This document shows, in pieces, positions 19,831 through 27,800 of a stretch of DNA of 64,000 bases (position 1 is the stretch's first letter; every line of letters begins with the position of its first letter). The position numbers and the translations under genes were made by a program. The stretch is from positions 1 to 64,000 of the forward strand of contig VEQH01000003.1 in assembly GCA_018883325.1 (NCBI GenBank). The letters run 5' to 3'. This stretch comes from Flavobacteriales bacterium (lineage in GTDB: Bacteria; Bacteroidota; Bacteroidia; Flavobacteriales_D; Crocinitomicaceae). The notes beneath the pieces were generated by a model. The model had not been told where the DNA came from, did not search any database, and was given only the letters and a program-made list of their open reading frames with translations.

Positions 19831-19987
19831 TTGGGGAATCACAAGCATTATATCTCTAAAATTTTAAGCTCGACTTTTATGATTAAAGTTGTGTTTTTTT
19901 AGATATTCCTTCGGAGCTGGTTTGTGGTTTCCTTTCAGTACCAAAGATATCTTTTGTGTTTTGAATTGCAGTTGCTAGTTTTTAATG

Positions 19988-20035
19988 GATTCCTCCCTTT
20001 GGTCGGAATGACTATTAGGTTATGGGTCATTCCGA
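19988..20035. repeat. Dispersed repeat copy 2 with 10-bp hairpin
   Basis: gattcctccctttggtcgga and its continuation to 20012 are the inverse of the repeat at 8888-8912. Within it, tcggaatgac (20003-20012) and gtcattccga (20026-20035) form a perfect 10-bp inverted repeat with a 13-base loop. Confidence 0.65.
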
Positions 20036-20202
20036 GTGAAGCGAAGAGTCTTCTTCGATGTCATTTAAATTTATCCTGTTTTTAAAAGTAAAATCTGGGA
20101 ATGACTTTCTCTTAAAATGTAAACTCACAAATCTTTTCTTCACACTTTAATAACAAAAGCTAATTTTTCGCTTAATACATTGCTAATAGGAGCTAAATAG
20201 CT

Positions 20203-22467
20203 TTGCGTGTGATTTTGTCTAGTGATTTTACACCTTGGTTTCTCTTAAAATACAAGCGTTTTGATTTCATAAAGTTTCTTTTGGTTTTTGGATTTTATAC
20301 ATTCTTTTTTCATTCAAGCGCTCAAGTTGTTGACATCACACGTTGGGATTTCGAAACAGGTTCTCCTTTAGCTGGAGGAAACAGTACTCCTTCACCTACA
20401 TCAGGAATTGGATCGGCTCAAAAAGTAGGAAGTATGTCTGGTGAAACAGTCGCAACAGGAACAATAAACAGTTGCACTGGATCCAATTCGACAGGAACCC
20501 AAGCATGGCAAATAGGAACGGCAAATCCTGGCACTTTAGAGTCCTCTGGTGTAGAATTCAAAGCGTCAACGGTTGGCTACGAAAACATTCAATTTACATG
20601 GGATCAGCGTTCTTCCAATGCTTCAACACGTACGGTACGTGTTCAATATACAACAGATGGAACAACGTGGCAAAACTTAACTTTAACAAGTTCTAATTTT
20701 ATAAGTGGTTGTGCCAATAGAAGTGCAATTGATAATGGTAAAATTGATGTAGGAAGTCCTATTACCACAAATGCAGGTGATGCTTGGAGTCGGAGAACAG
20801 TTGATTTTTCTAGTCTTACCGCCGCAAATGATAATCCAAATTTTGGGGTACGTTTACTCGCTAGTCATTACGATGCAACGAATCAATTTAAACAAGCTCA
20901 AAATTTCTCAAATAATGTAAGCACTTCCACTCCCGGAACTTGGCGTTTTGATAATGTGGCATTCAGAGGTACTGCTCTTTTAGTATCTTCTTACAATCCA
21001 TTTCAATCGTGTAATTTGTTGGTTTATAGAGTAGGGGATGGAAGCTCAAGTTTAAGTAGTTCCGCAGCTCAAGTATCAATTATTGAGTTAGATACTTTAG
21101 GAACAATTGTTCAAACTGTTTCCAATTTCACAGGAGCAAATATCCTTACTCAAAGTGGTTCTGCAACATCAAATGGTTACTTTAATACGTTCAATAATCT
21201 AACAGCTTTACCAGGACATAATGAAGCGATTGGTACTGTATCTGTAAATAGTAATGATTCTAAACGTGTTTTAATAACTGATAATTCGTTGAATTATAGT
21301 TTGTTTGATTTACCAACAAGTGCTCCTGTGCCTTTTAATAATGATAATTTTAGAAGCGTTATTCCAACAAGTGCAACTACTTTTTACGCCTCTGGAAATT
21401 CAACTGGAACAGGTTCTCCAAATGGTGGAATTTGGTATTTTAACGGTAGCTCTTACGTTCAATTATTAAGTGGAAATATACGAAACATTGAAATTTTCAA
21501 CGATACTTTGTATTATTCCACAGGTTCAGGAACAATCGGAGTTTATAAATTTTTGAATGGTCTTCCAATTGCTGGTTCCAATCAACCAACTGCTGCAATC
21601 GCGACTTATGTGACTACCTCAGGAACTGGCGGACCTTATGGTTTTTCGATTAGTCCAGATGGATGCACACTTTACATAGCTGATGCTGGTTCATCTGGTT
21701 CTGGTTCTTATCCAGGCATTTCAAAATGGACAAGATCTGGAGGGAATTATACTTTTCAATACTCATTTTCCACAAATGCTATTGGAATTGTTGTAGATTA
21801 TTCAGGAGTTTATCCTATTCTTTATGCAACGACAACTCAGAATAGCAATAATCAAATCATTAAAATTAAAGATATTGGTGTGAGTTCTGCTTCATCCATT
21901 CTACTTTCTGCTGGCTCGAATTATGTTTTTCGAGGAATTGATTTTACACCTAGTTCGATTGCAACTATCACCATTAACACCCAACCACAAGCTGTTTCTG
22001 TTTGTCAAAATGCAGCAACACAACTTTCTGTTTCAGCAGTGAGTTCAGCGAGTTTAACTTATCAATGGTTCAGTAACACTGTCAATTCCTATTGTGGTGC
22101 AACACCCATTTCTGGTGCTCAATCAAGTACCTATTCTCCTCCAGTTTCAAGTACTGGAACAATTTATTACTTTGTAAAAATCTACACTGGATGCCAATCT
22201 ATCGTTTTTTCTAATCGAGTTGCAATTACAGTAAATGAACCCATAATACCCACATTTACAACTATTTCTCCAAAATGCCCAGGCGAAAATTTTAGTTTGC
22301 CTACAACTTCAACGAATGCTTATTTTGGTTCGTGGTCGCCATCGATAAACACCAGTCATACCACCAATTATACATTCACTCCAAGTTCGGGGCAATGTGC
22401 GACAACGACTTCAATGACAGTTCAAGTTACCAATCCACCGAGAATTTTAGCAATTTCCCCACCTTAA
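20203..22467 (+). CDS. Secreted protein with N-terminal domain shared with the anchor-I protein; no sorting domain
   Basis: The 754-residue product has a signal-like hydrophobic segment (IKFLLVFGFYTFFFHSSAQ). Residues about 45-260 are clearly paralogous to residues 30-235 of the protein at 14153 (shared words TWDQR, RVQYTTDG, TVDFSS, NFGVR, GTWRFDNV). A YVTN/propeller-like middle follows, then Ig-like segments. It stops at NPPRILAISPP with no T9SS sorting domain, unlike its neighbours. The only available starts are non-ATG: TTG at 20203 has an AGGAG ten bases upstream. The missing C-terminus suggests truncation, or secretion by another route. Function unknown. Confidence 0.7.
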   Translation: MRVILSSDFTPWFLLKYKRFDFIKFLLVFGFYTFFFHSSAQVVDITRWDFETGSPLAGGNSTPSPTSGIGSAQKVGSMSGETVATGTINSCTGSNSTGTQAWQIGTANPGTLESSGVEFKASTVGYENIQFTWDQRSSNASTRTVRVQYTTDGTTWQNLTLTSSNFISGCANRSAIDNGKIDVGSPITTNAGDAWSRRTVDFSSLTAANDNPNFGVRLLASHYDATNQFKQAQNFSNNVSTSTPGTWRFDNVAFRGTALLVSSYNPFQSCNLLVYRVGDGSSSLSSSAAQVSIIELDTLGTIVQTVSNFTGANILTQSGSATSNGYFNTFNNLTALPGHNEAIGTVSVNSNDSKRVLITDNSLNYSLFDLPTSAPVPFNNDNFRSVIPTSATTFYASGNSTGTGSPNGGIWYFNGSSYVQLLSGNIRNIEIFNDTLYYSTGSGTIGVYKFLNGLPIAGSNQPTAAIATYVTTSGTGGPYGFSISPDGCTLYIADAGSSGSGSYPGISKWTRSGGNYTFQYSFSTNAIGIVVDYSGVYPILYATTTQNSNNQIIKIKDIGVSSASSILLSAGSNYVFRGIDFTPSSIATITINTQPQAVSVCQNAATQLSVSAVSSASLTYQWFSNTVNSYCGATPISGAQSSTYSPPVSSTGTIYYFVKIYTGCQSIVFSNRVAITVNEPIIPTFTTISPKCPGENFSLPTTSTNAYFGSWSPSINTSHTTNYTFTPSSGQCATTTSMTVQVTNPPRILAISPP

Positions 22468-22570
22468 AATTGTATTGATTTCGCTTGAATACTATTTTTT
22501 GATTCCTTATTATTAGCTTCATTTTGAGTTAAAACACAGAATCTAATTTTATGCTAAATTAAACTAACTT

Positions 22571-24598
22571 ATGAAATCATTATTTCTAATTTTATTTAGC
22601 GCATCTTATGTTTTTTCAGTTGAAGCACAAACTGTAATTCGAGGTCCTTATTTACAGTCTCCTACTGAAAATTCAATCGTTGTAAAATGGAGAACGGATG
22701 AAGCAACCAACTCAAAAGTGCAGTATGGAACCAATCCTTCTAATCTTGATTTAGTAGCTACAAGTAACAGTACAAATACAAACCACACCTTAACTTTAAC
22801 GAATCTTACACCTTCCACAACGTATTACTATGCTGTTGGGAATTCAACACAATTACTCACCACACCGTCTGATACATTTAGATTCAAAACTAATCCAATT
22901 CCTGGTGTTGCAGTTCCAACTCGTGTTTGGGCAATTGGAGATTTTGGAAAAGGAAACGCAGAACAAGTAGCTGTTAAAAATTCTTATTTGAATTATTCAG
23001 ATAGTATTCCAACAGATGTTTGGATTTGGTTAGGCGATAACGTTTATGACGATGGAAAAGACGAAGAATACCAACAAAAATTATTTCAATTAGATGGTTT
23101 TTCAGACATTTTTAATTTCACTCCTTTTTGGCCAAGCCCTGGAAATCACGATTACAATGAAGTGTGGCAACAAAGTGCTTTTTTTGGAATTCCTTATTCT
23201 AACATAGATTTTGAAGATCATCAAGGTCCCTATTTCGATATGGTTCACGTACCAACACAAGCAGAGGCTGGAGGTTACCCTTCCCAATATGAGTTATTTT
23301 ACTCTTTTGATTATGGCGATGTTCATTTTCTTTCTCTAAATTCTGAAGTGTATGATTTTACACAAACATTTTCTGGAATTAACCAAATGAAACAATGGAT
23401 TGAACAAGATTTAATTCAAAATGATAAAACTTTTACAATCGCTTATTTTCACCAACCTCCGTATTCAAAAGGCTCACATGACAGCGACGATCCACAAGAA
23501 TTGGTGATGAAAGCAATGCGTGAACGTGTGATACCATTGTTAGAAGACTATGATATTGACTTAGTTGTTTGTGGACACAGTCATGTATTTGAAAGAAGCA
23601 AAATGATTCATGGCCATTATGGAAATTCTTTTTCTTTCAATCCAGTTACGATGTTGAAAGACAGCACAAATGGAAACTATGCTCAAGGAAATGCTTATCG
23701 AAAAGATGGATTGAACAACACACCTGATGGAACAGTTTACGTCGTTTGTGGAAATTCAGGAAGTAAAGAAGATGCGCCTTCATTGAACTACCCAATTATG
23801 GAATATGTGGATGGAGGGAATGAAGCTTGTGGATCATTTATCATGGATATTTACAAAAATCGTTTAGATGCAAAATACTTACACATGGATGGAACGGTTA
23901 AAGATGAATTTACAATTTTGAAATCAAATTTGAATGTTCATGTTCCAGCTATTTTTATTTGCGAAGGAGAGAATGTTACAATAAATCCAATTATTTCGGG
24001 TGGTTCTGATAGTTTGTATTATCAATGGACTTTGAACAACCAAGTTTCAGCTACTATTACAGTTGGAGCACAAAATTATGGATCCCATTTACTGACTGTT
24101 TCTGATAGTGTTACTGGTCAAACAGAGACGAGTTCATTTACAGTTGCACCAGGTAGTTCGTTACAAATTCAACAAGCTAACGACACACTTTATGCGAGTG
24201 AAGCCACTAATTATCAATGGTATTTAAACGGTGATATTATTATTGGGGCGAATCAAGCATTTTACATTCCAACAGTTTCGGGGCAATACAGTGTTTCAAC
24301 CTATTTTGGAACGTGTGAATCCAATCAATTGTCAGTAAATTTAAATTTGAATGTCCTTGATAATAAATTACAAGGAGTTACGATTTATCCAAATCCAACA
24401 AATGATGAATTGTTTTTAGTAGTTGCAGAGTCACATTTAAACAAGTCTTTTCAAATTTATTCAATCAATGGGACGCTTGTGAAATCTGGAACAATTGATG
24501 GATTAAAAACACAAATTTCTGTTTCAAATCTAATAAAAGGAAGCTATAACCTTCGCATTTCTGGAATCAATCAAGCGGTGAAGTTTGTGAAGAAATAA
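22571..24598 (+). CDS. Purple-acid-phosphatase-like metallophosphoesterase, T9SS-sorted
   Basis: The 675-residue secreted enzyme has a signal peptide (ending VEAQ) and an N-terminal fibronectin-III-like domain (about 22-110, with NSIVVKWRTDEATNSKVQYG and the LTPSTTYYYAVG strand). The calcineurin-like phosphoesterase domain is about 117-440 with all metal motifs: GDFG near 123, GDNVYD near 155, GNHDY near 191, and GHSH near 335. Ig-like repeats follow, then a T9SS type A sorting domain (YPNPTNDELFL, then AVKFVKK). The fibronectin plus phosphoesterase order is that of purple acid phosphatases, which hydrolyse phosphate monoesters. Phosphate scavenging at the surface is the likely role, by inference. 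Confidence 0.88.
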   Translation: MKSLFLILFSASYVFSVEAQTVIRGPYLQSPTENSIVVKWRTDEATNSKVQYGTNPSNLDLVATSNSTNTNHTLTLTNLTPSTTYYYAVGNSTQLLTTPSDTFRFKTNPIPGVAVPTRVWAIGDFGKGNAEQVAVKNSYLNYSDSIPTDVWIWLGDNVYDDGKDEEYQQKLFQLDGFSDIFNFTPFWPSPGNHDYNEVWQQSAFFGIPYSNIDFEDHQGPYFDMVHVPTQAEAGGYPSQYELFYSFDYGDVHFLSLNSEVYDFTQTFSGINQMKQWIEQDLIQNDKTFTIAYFHQPPYSKGSHDSDDPQELVMKAMRERVIPLLEDYDIDLVVCGHSHVFERSKMIHGHYGNSFSFNPVTMLKDSTNGNYAQGNAYRKDGLNNTPDGTVYVVCGNSGSKEDAPSLNYPIMEYVDGGNEACGSFIMDIYKNRLDAKYLHMDGTVKDEFTILKSNLNVHVPAIFICEGENVTINPIISGGSDSLYYQWTLNNQVSATITVGAQNYGSHLLTVSDSVTGQTETSSFTVAPGSSLQIQQANDTLYASEATNYQWYLNGDIIIGANQAFYIPTVSGQYSVSTYFGTCESNQLSVNLNLNVLDNKLQGVTIYPNPTNDELFLVVAESHLNKSFQIYSINGTLVKSGTIDGLKTQISVSNLIKGSYNLRISGINQAVKFVKK

Positions 24599-24603
24599 AA
24601 TAC

Positions 24604-24726
24604 TAAGACCGTTTCAAAAGTCGATAATTTAGGCTTTCTAAAAATTTAAACCCGGAGTTTACCCTTGTAAATGAGGATTTTAAATTTTTAGAGTAACGAC
24701 AAGTAGCGGGTTTTGCAACGGTCTTA
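24604..24726. repeat. 123-bp palindromic intergenic element
   Basis: The ends taagaccgtttcaaaa (24604-24619) and ttttgcaacggtctta (24711-24726) are inverted repeats with one mismatch in 16. An inner perfect 13-bp pair is ctaaaaatttaaa (24638-24650) with tttaaatttttag (24679-24691). I recall similar sequences between genes of flavobacteria, so this looks like a dispersed MITE-like element. It lies just after the phosphatase stop and may act as its transcript end. Confidence 0.7.
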
Positions 24727-24859
24727 TACTTCAACAAATAGCTGAATAAACTTAGGCGAAATAGACAACAATCGTTGGTATTCTTTTCATTTAAAATTAA
24801 TATTCTAGTAAAACCCGATTTATTGGTGTTGATGAACTTTGCTCCAATTAAATCTCTTT

Positions 24860-27800
24860 ATGAAAAAATCAACAAAATCTAACACCTTATTTTTTTCAAT
24901 TGCACTATTATTTTTAAGTTTTCAGTTTCCATTATTTGCACAATATACCGTCGATTTTGAAGGTACAGGGGAAACTAAAACTGGATACGCATCAGGCAAT
25001 GTTACTTTAAATGGTATTAGTTGGAATTTAACTGAAGCTTTGATAGGTACTAGTTCACAAGATTACAAAGTTGGGTCTCGTTCTTTAAGAATTAGACAAT
25101 CAACTGGAGCAATGACAATGCTTGCTAACAAAACAACAGGTATTGGAACTATCTCATTTAAATATCGAAGATATGATACTGATGCTCAATCAGCATTTAA
25201 AGTACAATATTCAATAAATGATGGTGTTGACTGGAACAATGTAGGTTCTGAATTTACAGGAACAGATATTGTACAAACATTTTCACAATCAATTAATATT
25301 TCTGGAAATATTAGAATTAGAATTATTTATTCTTCTGGTACAGCAGGGAATTCAAGAAGATTAAATATTGATGATATAACGATGACAGATTATGCCGCCA
25401 CTCCAATTATCTCTTCCTCAGGAACACTTTCCGCGCTTTCAACAAGTTACGGAACATCGTCTTCTAACACATCTTTCTCACTTTCAGGCGCAAATATGAC
25501 TGCTGGTATTTCAGTAAATCCACCTGCTGGTTTTCAAGTTTCTACAACTTCTGATTTTTCTTCAAACGTTGGAAGTAATGGTTCGCCTATTACGGTTGGA
25601 GCTGCTGGAACAATTGCAAGCACTACTGTTTATGTGCGTTTGGCTTCAACAACAGTTCCAGGTTCCTATTCAGGAAATATCGTTTTAAGTAGCTCGGGTG
25701 CAACAAATGTCAATGTAGCCACCGTTTCAAGTACGGTTAACACAAAAGCATTAACGATTTCAGGTTTAACAGGAGCAAATAAAGTTTATGATGCTAACAC
25801 AACTGCTTCATCTACTGGAACTCCAAGTTTAGTTGGAATTGTTGGCGGAGATGTAGTCACACTTTCTGGATCGCCAAGTTTAATGTTTGCCAATGCGAAT
25901 GTTGGAACAGCAAAAGCAATAACTGTTACAGGATATACACTTTCTGGTGCACAAGCAGCAAGATATACACTCACGCAACCAACTGGATTAACGGGCGATA
26001 TTACTTCAAAATCGTTGACCATAACAGCTGATGGTGTTACCAAAACTGCTGGTTCTCCAATAACAGGAGGCGCTGGTTCAACTGCTTTTTCAAGTTCTGG
26101 ATTAGTTGGTGGACAAACAATCGGTTCAGTCACAATAGCTTATGGAAGTGCTGGTGCAGCAACAGGCGACGGTGCAACACATGGAGTTTATCCCAATCAA
26201 GTAACGGCATCTGCTGCGACTGGTGGTACATTTACAGCTTCCAATTATTCCATCACCTATGTTTCAGGGAGTATCACCGTTGAAGCAGCTCCAGCATCAC
26301 CAACAATTTCAGTTTCTGGAACATTGGACGGACTTTCAACCACCTATGGAACACCAAGTTCAACCACCAACTTCACCGTTTCAGGTGCAGCAATGACAAC
26401 TGGTATAACTATTACACCTCCTACTGGATTTGAAGTGGCAACCACAAGCGACTTTTCAACAAGCATTGGAACGAATTCATCTCCTTTAGTTATTGGAAGC
26501 GCCGGAACGATTGCAAGCACAACGATTTACGTGAGAATTAGAGCTGTTGCTACGGTTGCTGGTTCACCATATTCAGGAAATATTACCTTAACAAGTACAG
26601 GAGCGAGTACAGAGAATATTGCAACTGTTTCGAGTACTGTTTCTACAAAATCGTTAACTATTTCTGGTTTAAGTGCCTCAAACAGAGTTTACAACGCAAC
26701 AACTTCCGTTTCAGTTACAGGAACAGCGTCTTATGTTGGTTTAGCGAATGGTGAATCCTTCTCTGTTTCCGGTTCTCCAACATTTGCTTTTGCAACAAAA
26801 ACAGTTGGAACTGCAAAAACAATAAACCAAACTGGTTCTTATGTTGCGCCATCAACGAATTACACTGTAACTCAACCCACTTTAACAGCAGATATAACAG
26901 CAAAAACCCTAACAACATCTGGTGCAAGTGCTCAAAACAAAGTGTATGATGCAACAACAACTGCAACAATTACAGGAACTTCTTTAGTTGGAGTGGAAAG
27001 TGGCGATGTGGTTTCTGTTTCTGGTGGTGGAACTTTTGCAAGTGCGAATGTTGGTTCAGGAATTTCAGTAACCTCTTCTCTTTCTTTGAGTGGCGCTGAT
27101 GCAGGAAATTATACTTTAACCCAGCCTTCGGGGTTAACAGCAAACATTTCAAAGGCTAACCAAACTATCACTTTTGGTGCTATTCCAGCAAAATCAACAA
27201 CCGATGTAGATTTTAATCCAGGTGCAACCGCAAGTTCTGGGCTGTTAGTAACTTATTCGAGTTCAAACACTTCAGTTGCTGTAATAGTTGGAGGTTTAGT
27301 TGACATAATTGCGCCTGGGACTTCAATTATTACCGCATCTCAAGCAGGAAATTCAAATTACAATTCAGCTCTCTCTGTCGATCAAACTTTAACAGTCACA
27401 GTGAGTGGTTATTATTGGAATGGAGGTTCTACTGTATCTAATCCTGCGAATGGTGGAACAGGAACTTGGGGAACATCAAACGCTTGGCGTCAACCAACAG
27501 CAACAGGTTCTCAAGCAACATGGGCAAATGGAAGTACTGGTGTTTTAGCAGGAACAGCAGGAGTGATTTCATTAGCTGGAAACTATACTTTTTCTACACT
27601 TTATGTAAACACAACTAATTATACAATTTCTTCTAGCTCTGGAACAACAAGAACCTTAACTGGAGATTTATTCTTAGCAAATAATGTCAACTTAAAAATC
27701 AATGATATTTCAACAACAGCAAGTCGTCTGATTGAAATATCTGGAAACGTTTCTGGTGGTACTGATGCGACTTTAACTATAAATGTTAACCAAACAGGAA

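Larger units (their letters stand above)
19776..20202. other. Intergenic region with dispersed repeats
   Basis: I see no gene here. The region contains the right 43-bp direct repeat (19788-19830), copy 2 of the 25-base dispersed repeat, and a hairpin at 20003-20035. The stretch up to 20202 contains an AGGAG about ten bases before the likely TTG start at 20203. Confidence 0.6.

Noticed and set aside
24839-24859. TTG start of the adhesin ORF
   Set aside because: An ATG at 24860 gives a normal signal peptide (MKKSTKSN); the seven extra residues add nothing.
25786-26133. Long minus-strand ORFs within the adhesin gene (for example 115 aa)
   Set aside because: They are shadow frames of a Ser/Thr/Gly-rich repeat gene, with proline/valine-biased translations typical of the antisense of such sequence.
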